Positions 1-5,425 of a stretch of 5,983 nt of DNA are shown here, in pieces (position 1 is the stretch's first letter; the number at the start of each line of letters is the position of its first letter). A model generated the notes under the pieces. The model saw only the letters and a list, made by a program, of their open reading frames with translations. It ran no database searches and was not told the DNA's origin. Location: assembly GCA_029261675.1 (NCBI GenBank), contig JAJDBA010000137.1, positions 1-5,983 of the forward strand, written 5' to 3'. The stretch is from Nitrospinaceae bacterium. GTDB lineage: Bacteria > Nitrospinota > Nitrospinia > Nitrospinales > VA-1. The position numbers and the translations under genes are program-made.

Positions 1-50
1 GTCAGCTTTTCTTGCCATTCACTGTCAGATTTTTGAATTTTATCTGTCAA
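1..50 (-). CDS. msrB: Peptide-methionine (R)-S-oxide reductase MsrB, N-terminal fragment cut by the window edge
   Basis: Only the first 17 codons lie in the window. From a TTG at 50-48 they read (M)TDKIQKSDSEWQEKLT. The pattern Lys-Ser-Asp-x-Glu-Trp-x-x-x-Leu-Thr is what typically opens MsrB, just before its conserved Pro-Glu-Gln-Tyr stretch, which would lie outside. The start is chosen because no ATG or GTG is available near it and an AAAGG Shine-Dalgarno (63-59) sits 8 bases upstream. The gene begins 13 bases after the anti-sigma stop on the same strand, so it is probably the third gene of the sigma operon. MsrB reduces methionine-R-sulfoxide in oxidised proteins, a sensible target for a redox-controlled sigma factor. 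The catalytic cysteine and zinc motifs cannot be seen, so the call rests on the N-terminal pattern and context. Confidence 0.58.
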   Translation of the reverse strand, partial: MTDKIQKSDSEWQEKL

Positions 51-58
51 AACGAGTG

Positions 59-63
59 CCTTT
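59..63 (-). promoter_or_regulatory. Ribosome binding site deciding the TTG start of msrB
   Basis: On the minus strand AAAGG lies 8 bases ahead of the TTG at 50-48. It directly follows the TAG stop of the anti-sigma gene (66-64), so ribosomes finishing that gene could reinitiate here. It is the main reason for accepting the unusual TTG start. Confidence 0.45.
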
Positions 64-342
64 CTATTTAGATTTTTCCTTAATGTACTTCTGAATTTTT
101 TCTTTTGTATCGGGACTAAGAGTTTTCTTTTCTAGAACTTCGGAATTTTCTTTGCCAAGATTTAGCGCCAGATTTCGTAACATCTGCAATTGCTTGCTGT
201 AAGTTTGGCATAAGTTACAGATTGCGAGATGCATTTTTAAGCGAACCCGTCTGCTAAAAGAGAGAGAATGATCCATCTCTTCGGAAATCAATGGATAGAC
301 ATCCTTGCAGGTCATTTTCAAAATGGACATGAGGAAACTCAT
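64..342 (-). CDS. Zinc-finger anti-sigma factor (ZAS / zf-HC2 type), 92 aa, probably redox-sensing
   Basis: A small soluble protein with no membrane segment, lying directly behind an ECF sigma gene, which is the classic position of its anti-sigma partner. It carries the ZAS motif His38-x3-Cys42-x2-Cys45 and an upstream Cys12. The spacing Cys-x25-His-x3-Cys-x2-Cys equals that of RsrA of Streptomyces (C11, H37, C41, C44, recalled from the literature), where zinc is released and a disulfide forms on oxidation, freeing the sigma factor. A similar switch is therefore inferred. The C-terminal half (about 60-92) is Lys/Glu-rich and probably helical. The start at 342-340 has AAGAG 6 bases upstream (353-349). 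Met5 and Met10 are alternatives without a clear ribosome binding site. The gene begins 16 bases after the sigma stop, so the two are very likely cotranscribed. Confidence 0.83.
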   Translation of the reverse strand: MSFLMSILKMTCKDVYPLISEEMDHSLSFSRRVRLKMHLAICNLCQTYSKQLQMLRNLALNLGKENSEVLEKKTLSPDTKEKIQKYIKEKSK

Positions 343-358
343 AATTATCTCTTGGCGG

Positions 359-919
359 TCATTCTTTAGTTAACCAGTTGGACTCCATGCATAGTTTGAG
401 TTGATTTCTCGCACGATGCAACATGACCCATAAATTGGTCGGTTTTATATTAAATTCCTTACATATTTCCTCTGAACTCAGTCCTTCTATTTCTTTTAAA
501 ACGAATATTCGGTGGAACTTCTCGGATAACCCATTCATACATTTTTCGAGAACCTGAGCGAGTTCTTTATTTTCTGTGGCTTTTTCGGGGTCCACATTCC
601 AGTTGTTGGGGGAGGGAGTCATATGCCCTGTTGTGTCGAACTGGATGCGGTCTGTATCGGTATCGGTAATATCGACATTGATATTTTTTTTCGCGCTTCT
701 GAAATGATCCATGGTTTTATGTTTTAAAATTCCAAACAACCATGTTTTTTCAGTCGATCTCCCTGCAAAGGTGTGTTGCGATTTTAATGCAGCGAAGAGT
801 GTAGCTTGAACTAATTCGTCAGCTACATCGGGATCTTTGACACGAACAAGCGTGTAGCGATAGAGCATATCGGCATAATTTTCAACCCATTGTTCTGGTT
901 TCAGTGTTTCTTCGCTCAT
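359..919 (-). CDS. ECF-type RNA polymerase sigma factor (sigma-70 family, RpoE/SigR-like), 186 aa
   Basis: An alternative sigma factor that would direct RNA polymerase to a stress regulon. Region 2 spans about residues 15-78 and includes DVADELVQATLFAALK, the segment that binds core and the -10 element, and the TWLFGILKHKTMDHFR helix. Region 4 spans about 119-178, with a helix-turn-helix near 148-174 (SSEEICKEFNIKPTNLWVML) for -35 recognition. The linker of about 40 residues between them (79-118) is longer than in minimal ECF factors and acidic, with a TDTDTD run. That layout resembles the subfamily I remember as TIGR02943, often paired with zf-HC2 anti-sigmas. The ATG at 919-917 is the only usable start: no ATG, GTG or TTG lies between it and an in-frame TAA about ten codons upstream. 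It has no visible Shine-Dalgarno. The divergent neighbour is an ArsR-type repressor that may control it. Confidence 0.93.
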   Translation of the reverse strand: MSEETLKPEQWVENYADMLYRYTLVRVKDPDVADELVQATLFAALKSQHTFAGRSTEKTWLFGILKHKTMDHFRSAKKNINVDITDTDTDRIQFDTTGHMTPSPNNWNVDPEKATENKELAQVLEKCMNGLSEKFHRIFVLKEIEGLSSEEICKEFNIKPTNLWVMLHRARNQLKLCMESNWLTKE

Positions 920-931
920 AAGTCGATGAGT

Positions 932-959
932 CTTATATTGGGTTTAGACTTGAAGGTTC
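932..959 (-). promoter_or_regulatory. Possible promoter of the sigma operon (weak)
   Basis: Reading the minus strand, GAACCT (959-954), a 16-base spacer and TATAAG (937-932) point at the sigma gene. The -10-like element is fair. The upstream element resembles a GAAC-type ECF -35 box more than TTGACA, which would suit autoregulation. The predicted start point, near 925, leaves a leader of only about 6 bases, matching the lack of a ribosome binding site. Such short matches arise by chance, so this is a suggestion only. Confidence 0.22.
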
Positions 960-966
960 TTGAAGG
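950..966. repeat. Tandem TTGAAGG repeat, 10-bp period, in the divergent promoter region
   Basis: TTGAAGG occurs at 950-956 and again at 960-966, separated by TTC, so the copies lie one helical turn apart on the same DNA face. The repeat covers the -35 box of the arsR-type promoter and the upstream element of the putative sigma promoter. It could be an operator for the ArsR-type protein, though that family usually binds inverted repeats. It contains only a weak TTC-tt-GAA dyad (957-964). The function is unknown. Confidence 0.3.
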
Positions 967-978
967 AGTTAATATACT
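950..978 (+). promoter_or_regulatory. Sigma70-like promoter of the arsR-family gene
   Basis: TTGAAG (950-955), a spacer of exactly 17 bases and TATACT (973-978) match the housekeeping promoter consensus at 4/6 and 5/6 positions. The expected transcription start, about 7 bases after the -10 box, is at 985-986, on the A of the ATG at 986. That implies a leaderless or nearly leaderless mRNA and argues against longer upstream starts for the protein. The -35 box lies within a tandem TTGAAGG repeat and overlaps the putative divergent sigma promoter. Confidence 0.45.
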
Positions 979-985
979 GGAATTT

Positions 986-1303
986 ATGAGTAACACAACT
1001 ACAGATTCTGGAGAATGCGCCCGCATTTTAAAAGCCTTGGGTGATGAAACCCGATTGAAAATTGTCCAGTTATTGCTCAAAGGTGAAAAAAGCGTGTCTG
1101 ACATAGCAAAGAGTTTGAAAATGGGCCAGCCTCAAGCTTCCCACCATTTATCAATTCTACGGTCATCAGGTCTGGTCGGAACGCGAAGAGAAGGCAATAA
1201 GATCATCAATTTCATCCATCCTGAAAAATACTTTTTGAGTAAGAAAGAAACTGGCCTCGACTTGGGTTGTTGCTCGGTAAACTTTGACAAGTCCTCTAGT
1301 TAA
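986..1303 (+). CDS. ArsR/SmtB-family winged-helix transcriptional regulator, 105 aa, non-canonical sensor site
   Basis: A DNA-binding repressor of the ArsR fold. ALGDETRLKIVQLLLKG (residues 17-33) is the typical opening helix pair, and VSDIAKSLKMGQPQASHHLS plus the following helix (about 37-66) form the helix-turn-helix, followed by the beta wing (GTRREGNKIINF). The arsenic/metal motif ELCVCDL is absent: the equivalent position reads EKSVSDIA. Cysteines occur only at residue 11 and as a pair at 95-96 in LDLGCCSVNF near the C-terminus, which could sense a thiol oxidant or metal. The start at 986 fits the family length and lies at the predicted transcription start. GGAG at 965-968 is 17 bases from this ATG, too far for a standard ribosome binding site (it is 8 bases from a CTG at 977). 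The open frame extends to an ATG at 890 inside the sigma gene, which looks spurious. The 3' end overlaps the convergent DUF362 gene by 8 bases. The likely target is its own promoter and perhaps the divergent sigma operon. Confidence 0.88.
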   Translation: MSNTTTDSGECARILKALGDETRLKIVQLLLKGEKSVSDIAKSLKMGQPQASHHLSILRSSGLVGTRREGNKIINFIHPEKYFLSKKETGLDLGCCSVNFDKSSS

Positions 1304-2276
1304 AAATATCCCGTTTTTCTTTGATCCCAACTTCATAAAATTGTTTGAGAAATGATTTCATAATTCGGTATGGGTTAAAAGAAATATCCATTGCCCGTGC
1401 AGGTTCGAAATCTGAAACCGCCAGACTCGAAAGATCGATCACACCGGAAATTTCTATTTTATCCAGATCATAATTTCCATAACCTTTTAATCGGGCCGCC
1501 TCAAGTGCGTACACTTTATCGATGGAAAATTTTACAATCTCGGCGGCTACGCGATCCAGAGCTGTCATATCTGTAGATGCGAGAAGTACTCCCAAAGGAT
1601 AAGGGGTACCATGGATGGGCCCTTGACCTTGCATGGCTTCAATGCCATCTGCCAGAGTTAGGCAGGGGTTCACATGACGGGCTATGTCGATTAGCATTTT
1701 CCCAAATTTAACTTTATCGTTTTTGACCAGGCAATGCAGAATAGGTTTGCGTTTGCCGATGACGAGTCCAAACAGATTCTTGATTGCCAGGGTCATTGTC
1801 ATTTGGCAATGGGATTTGACTTTTGGCAGGTTGACGATTCGGTCAAATTCCTGCAGACAACCCGCGATTTTCAAATGCGGAACGCCCTCTTCATTTTCAA
1901 ACGGAACCGGATCTGTTAAAGGAACGATTCTAACGCCATATTTCTTCTTTAAAGGATCGTAGCCTGCTTTGCTGGCAACCGCCTCAAGACTCCCCAAAGC
2001 AGGGCTATCACTGATAGTGATTTGTCCAACAGAATAATCCTTGAGTACGCGGCAAACGGACTCAACGACCATCGGGTGAGTGGTTACGCAGTTTTTCGGG
2101 CTGAATCCTCTAAGAAGATTGGGTTTAAGCAAAACCTTTTGGCCACTAGAAAACAGGGGTTTTTTTTCATCTATTACGGATAACGCATCGCGGACAAATG
2201 GTTCGATTTTTTCGAGAGAGTAGTTTTCAATTTTTTGTAAATGGACCTTGGATTTCATGCCATCTATTATAGCCAT
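1296..2276 (-). CDS. DUF362 domain-containing protein, 326 aa
   Basis: Recognised as DUF362 from KPNLLRG (residues 51-57), SDSPALG (89-95), NLPKVKSHCQMTMTLAIKNLFG (149-170) and LADGIEAMQGQGP (208-220). The function of the family is not established. Many members are fused to a [4Fe-4S] ferredoxin domain and annotated as iron-sulfur proteins. This one has no CxxC cluster, its six cysteines being scattered (63, 75, 140, 157, 182, 205), so no iron-sulfur centre is predicted. No signal peptide or membrane segment is seen, so it is probably cytoplasmic. The start at 2276 has no clear ribosome binding site, and Met7 (2258-2256, MKSKVHLQKIE) fits usual family N-termini at least as well. It lies 44 bases behind the miaA-slt gene on the same strand with no terminator between them, so cotranscription is plausible though no functional link is evident. 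Confidence 0.87.
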   Translation of the reverse strand: MAIIDGMKSKVHLQKIENYSLEKIEPFVRDALSVIDEKKPLFSSGQKVLLKPNLLRGFSPKNCVTTHPMVVESVCRVLKDYSVGQITISDSPALGSLEAVASKAGYDPLKKKYGVRIVPLTDPVPFENEEGVPHLKIAGCLQEFDRIVNLPKVKSHCQMTMTLAIKNLFGLVIGKRKPILHCLVKNDKVKFGKMLIDIARHVNPCLTLADGIEAMQGQGPIHGTPYPLGVLLASTDMTALDRVAAEIVKFSIDKVYALEAARLKGYGNYDLDKIEISGVIDLSSLAVSDFEPARAMDISFNPYRIMKSFLKQFYEVGIKEKRDIFN

Positions 2277-2320
2277 TTCAGTGAAATATTTTAAGGATAA
2301 ATGATTCTGGAGGTTGTGGA

Positions 2321-5300
2321 TCAGGATGGAGAATAAAGGGTGTTATATATACCCCGGTTTCTCAATACATGTTTCACATAACGCCTTGTTTCAGGGTAGG
2401 GGATGGATTCGATAAACACATCTAGATCGTTTAAATGACCAAAACGTTTTAGCCACTTTTTAAGGACATGCGGACCTGCATTGTACGAAATTAAGATATG
2501 CGTTCCATTCCCACCAAAGCGTTTATTTAACTGACTTACATATTTCACGCCCAGCCGGATGTTCAAACCGGGTTCGAATAATACATCGGCTTCAAACGGC
2601 TTTTTTAACTTGGTCTTTGGATAAAGCTTTTTGCCAGTTGCAGGCATGATCTGCATGAGCCCACGTGCCCCAGCTGGAGAAAGTGCATTGCTGTCGAACA
2701 GGCTTTCCTGTCTTATAATCCCATTCACAAAAAAGGGGTCGACTTTTCGATACTTTGAGTTGGAAGCCACGGCTTCGTTGTAAGCAAGGGGGAAAAAGTA
2801 TTTCCAGAAACGGGGAGATAGAGTACGCTCGCCCGATTTGGTGGCAAAGTCTTTATACAATTGTAATAACTTGAGCGACTCGGAATAGCCCTCGGCTTTA
2901 TGGTAGAGATTCGAAAGCCATAATACTCCTGTCAGATTCTTTCGAATGGATTTTTCAAGTCGCTGTATTTCTTTCCGCGCTTCCTCAGTCAAACCGATTG
3001 CAGATAATTCCTGCGCCCGAGTGTAATAAAATTTTTCCAGATTATCGAGGGCCCGCCCGAGCTTGATAGGGGTTTCGGGTTTCATTTTTTCTGAGTTACT
3101 TTCAGGAATAGATACTCCCTGTAGTTGTTCTTTGGCGCGAATTCCATGGAAGGTGTAAGGATAAAGAGTAGCAACGTTGGTCAAAAGTTCCTTGGCTTTT
3201 TCCTTATTGCCAAGTTTTTCTGCTGATTTAGCGCTCCAATACAAATTGTATTCGATAAAAGGACTTTTGGGGAACCGTTCGGCAACGTCTTGAAATCGGT
3301 CAAAAGCTTTGTCGAATTTTCCATCGATATAGTTTACCCATCCAAGTCGCCAGCCAGCCCATTGACCGTAAAAATTGTCAGGATATTTATTTAGAGCTTC
3401 TTGATATAGTTTTAAAGATCTGGGATAGTTTTTTTGCTCTTCATAAATTTTTCCAATAAAAAATAGTGCTTTAACTGCTCGCTCCGAAGACGGATCTTCG
3501 TTGGCAACTTCCTTAAAATATTTTGCTCCGGCGAGGGGTTTTCCAAGGTTCCAAAGGTTACGTCCAATGTTGAATTTGGCTTTTTGAATTTTTGCATGCT
3601 GTGGATAGAGTTTAGAAAAGTCTTGCAATGCAATGTTTGCCGTTCTTCTATCACGTAATCCGCGATGAGCATTGGACAAGAAGAAATAAAACCTTCCCGG
3701 CATGGGATTGTTGGCTTTTTTAATCTCGCCAATCTCCGAAATGATTTCTTTGTATCGAACTCCTTTGAACAATTGTTCGATTCGTTTGGTGTGTTCCCGT
3801 AAAGTCAGTGGAATCTCTTTTACTTCTGGTGATGCAATGAGTTTCTTTATTGAGGCTTCGGCACCCTCTGTCAATTCGTGATTGGGATACTTGATATGGA
3901 GTTGCCGGTAATTCAAATAGGCATCGGTTTTCTTACCCAGTTTCTCCTCATGCTCGGCTAACTTGAAAATGAGATCGGGGAGATATGAACGGAAGCTTTT
4001 ATGACTGAAAGAAGTGTTTAAAGCTGTAATTGATTTTTTTAAGACATCAGTGGCTTGAGTGTGATTTTTGGTTTGTATGTAGATATCAGAGATAGTGATT
4101 TGTGCTTCTGGGTAGAGCCGTGTTTCAGGAAAATCTTTAAGAAGTTGCAGTGCATGTGTTTTGGCCTGCTCGTATTTTCCTTTGTTGAATTCTGCTTTGG
4201 CGAGGTTTAGCAGGATGTAATCTTCAATCTCCGGATATTTTTTCAGCAGAGGTGTTAAAATTCCAATAGCTTTTTCATGCTTGTTGTTCTGGATATGAAT
4301 GAGACCGAGTAAAAACTGCGAGCGTTTGCTTTCTATGGAATCCGGCGCGGTATTTTGAATAGCAAGAAACTGATTTTTAGCTTTGGCCCATTCTTTCTTG
4401 AGAAAAACCTTTTTGGCTTGTTCAAAATCTTCCGCTATGTTTTTAGCCTCGGTTACAGTGCCGAAACCCAAAAAAATAAAAATAGCTAAAAGACAGGCTG
4501 CTACATTTGGCAGACAAGAGAGTAGTTTGTCGCTGAGAGATGCGGGAGTGTCTTTTTTGTCTACAGCGATGGTTTGCGCTTCTGGCATTTTACGAAACCA
4601 GGTGAGTTGGCGTTTGGCATAGTGACGGGTTTCCCGTTTTATTTCATAAATTGCTCTTTCCAAAGTCATGTCACCCTGATGGTATCGAGTCATTTGAGAA
4701 TAGCCGATGCTTTTTAGAGGTTTCAGGTCAGGCGAAAATCCACGATCGAGAATGTTTTTGACTTCGCTTTCGAGTCCGGCTTCGATCATATCATCCACAC
4801 GTTGGTTAATTTTTTCATAAAGCTCTGCTCGGTTCCATTCAAGAATGAAGGTGTGAATAGGAAAGCTGATGTCAGTAGCCGAGTCTTCTTTGTGAAACTC
4901 TGAAAATGGCTTCCCGGTTTCTCTGTAAACTCCTAAAGCTCTTCCGATTCTCAACGAATCCGTTTCTGAAATTTTTTCGGCAAAATCAGGATCTATCACC
5001 TGTAAACTTTTATAAACTTGCTCAATTCCTTGCTGTAGAATTTCCTGTTGTATTCTTTTTCGAGTTTCTTCAGAAATTTCGACAGCGCAGTCGTAGTCCT
5101 GAATCAGTACTTTCAGGTAGAGTGCGGTACCACCAACAATGATGGGGGTCTTATTGCGATTCATCAAGTCGTGTATGGTTGCCGAGTCCCGCGTTTTAAA
5201 ATCGAAGGCGTTAAATTCTTCCTCGGGTTCCAGAATATCGATCAGATGATGCGGAATGCTTTGCCGTGAGTTAACGGATGCTTTGGCGGTGCCGATATCG

Positions 5301-5425
5301 AAGTGTTTGTAGACCTGCATAGAATCGGCGCTGATAATTTCTGTGTTCAGTTTTCGTGCCAGTTCCAGGGCCGTCTCACTTTTTCCTGACGTGGTCGGTC
5401 CCGTCAATACAATTAAAGGAATCAT
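2321..5425 (-). CDS. miaA: MiaA tRNA dimethylallyltransferase fused in frame to a TPR-rich lytic murein transglycosylase, 1034 aa
   Basis: Residues 1 to about 295 are a full MiaA, which adds a dimethylallyl group to N6 of adenosine 37 in tRNAs reading UNN codons. Visible are the P-loop GPTTSGKS (9-16), ADSMQVYK (33-40), HHLIDI (59-64), GGTALYLK (98-105), GRALGVYRETGKPFSEF (161-177), LKSIGYSQM (237-245) and YAKRQLTWFRKM (269-280). MiaA alone is usually 300-320 aa. A hydrophobic signal-like segment follows (305-324), then about 700 residues of Slt70-like transglycosylase with no stop codon between. No ATG, GTG or TTG lies between Met280 and the hydrophobic segment, and Met280 has no ribosome binding site, so separate translation of the second half has little support. 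Two Shine-Dalgarno sequences precede the ATG, which lies inside the end of the upstream methyltransferase gene (50-base overlap), suggesting translational coupling. The fusion is unusual and could reflect a junction sequencing error. Confidence 0.9.
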   Translation of the reverse strand: MIPLIVLTGPTTSGKSETALELARKLNTEIISADSMQVYKHFDIGTAKASVNSRQSIPHHLIDILEPEEEFNAFDFKTRDSATIHDLMNRNKTPIIVGGTALYLKVLIQDYDCAVEISEETRKRIQQEILQQGIEQVYKSLQVIDPDFAEKISETDSLRIGRALGVYRETGKPFSEFHKEDSATDISFPIHTFILEWNRAELYEKINQRVDDMIEAGLESEVKNILDRGFSPDLKPLKSIGYSQMTRYHQGDMTLERAIYEIKRETRHYAKRQLTWFRKMPEAQTIAVDKKDTPASLSDKLLSCLPNVAACLLAIFIFLGFGTVTEAKNIAEDFEQAKKVFLKKEWAKAKNQFLAIQNTAPDSIESKRSQFLLGLIHIQNNKHEKAIGILTPLLKKYPEIEDYILLNLAKAEFNKGKYEQAKTHALQLLKDFPETRLYPEAQITISDIYIQTKNHTQATDVLKKSITALNTSFSHKSFRSYLPDLIFKLAEHEEKLGKKTDAYLNYRQLHIKYPNHELTEGAEASIKKLIASPEVKEIPLTLREHTKRIEQLFKGVRYKEIISEIGEIKKANNPMPGRFYFFLSNAHRGLRDRRTANIALQDFSKLYPQHAKIQKAKFNIGRNLWNLGKPLAGAKYFKEVANEDPSSERAVKALFFIGKIYEEQKNYPRSLKLYQEALNKYPDNFYGQWAGWRLGWVNYIDGKFDKAFDRFQDVAERFPKSPFIEYNLYWSAKSAEKLGNKEKAKELLTNVATLYPYTFHGIRAKEQLQGVSIPESNSEKMKPETPIKLGRALDNLEKFYYTRAQELSAIGLTEEARKEIQRLEKSIRKNLTGVLWLSNLYHKAEGYSESLKLLQLYKDFATKSGERTLSPRFWKYFFPLAYNEAVASNSKYRKVDPFFVNGIIRQESLFDSNALSPAGARGLMQIMPATGKKLYPKTKLKKPFEADVLFEPGLNIRLGVKYVSQLNKRFGGNGTHILISYNAGPHVLKKWLKRFGHLNDLDVFIESIPYPETRRYVKHVLRNRGIYNTLYSPS
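2324..4444 (-). other. slt: Slt-like lytic transglycosylase portion of the fusion (residues 328-1034)
   Basis: Cleaves the MurNAc-GlcNAc bond of peptidoglycan with formation of 1,6-anhydroMurNAc, so it must act in the periplasm. Residues about 331-520 and 611-768 hold TPR-like helical hairpins of roughly 35 residues, for example KALFFIGKIYEEQKNYPRSL and GWRLGWVNYIDGKFDKAFDR. YPYTFHGIRAKE (755-766) resembles the linker of Slt70 enzymes. The catalytic domain (about 885-1030) has IIRQESLF with the presumed catalytic Glu907, then SPAGARGLMQIMPATG (916-931), NIRLGVKYV (955-963), SYNAGP (980-985) and IPYPETRRYVKHVL (1008-1021), the full set of GH23/family 1 motifs. Length and motifs indicate an intact enzyme. 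In most bacteria it is a separate gene with its own signal peptide. Confidence 0.9.
4454..4513 (-). other. Internal signal-peptide-like transmembrane segment between the MiaA and Slt halves
   Basis: Residues 305-324 (LPNVAACLLAIFIFLGFGTV) are a continuous hydrophobic stretch, with lysines before it (290, 291, 300) and TEA then Lys at 325-328, a possible signal peptidase I site. The charge pattern favours N-in/C-out insertion, which keeps MiaA in the cytoplasm and puts the Slt half in the periplasm. If the site is cut, the halves separate; if not, MiaA is tethered to the inner membrane. Cys304 and Cys311 do not form a lipobox because the hydrophobic core does not precede them. Confidence 0.7.

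Noticed and set aside
890..985. Longer N-terminus for the ArsR-type protein from an ATG at 890
   Set aside because: It would overlap the sigma gene head to head, adds 32 residues foreign to the family, and lies upstream of the predicted promoter. The ATG at 986 gives the normal family length.
916..1104. Open frame on the minus strand across the divergent region
   Set aside because: It is antisense to the clearly coding arsR helix-turn-helix region, has no recognisable domain and spans the promoter region.
1302..1318. AAAAA...TTTTT dyad at the arsR/DUF362 convergence as a terminator
   Set aside because: The stem is only five A-T pairs without GC content, too weak to call a terminator.
1684..1962. 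Plus-strand open frames antisense to the DUF362 gene
   Set aside because: They cover the conserved NLPKVKSH...KNLFG coding region on the other strand and show no domain or ribosome binding site. Similar antisense frames at 4383-4622, 4906-5142 and 5048-5269 were dismissed for the same reason.
2281..2316. Promoter for the DUF362 gene (TAAAAT at 2293-2288)
   Set aside because: No -35-like element lies at the right distance, and AT-rich 6-mers are common here. Cotranscription with the upstream gene is simpler.
3412..3732. 106-codon minus-strand open frame inside the transglycosylase
   Set aside because: It lies in another frame of a strongly supported TPR coding region and its translation shows no family pattern.
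4490..4525. Lipoprotein signal (LLSC or VAAC) at the fusion junction
   Set aside because: A lipobox cysteine must follow the hydrophobic core, and here Cys304 and Cys311 come before or within it.
4444..4588. Independent start of the slt gene at Met280 of the fusion
   Set aside because: Met280 is part of the conserved MiaA ending (TWFRKM), has no Shine-Dalgarno before it and would give an over-long signal peptide n-region. No other ATG, GTG or TTG precedes the hydrophobic segment.
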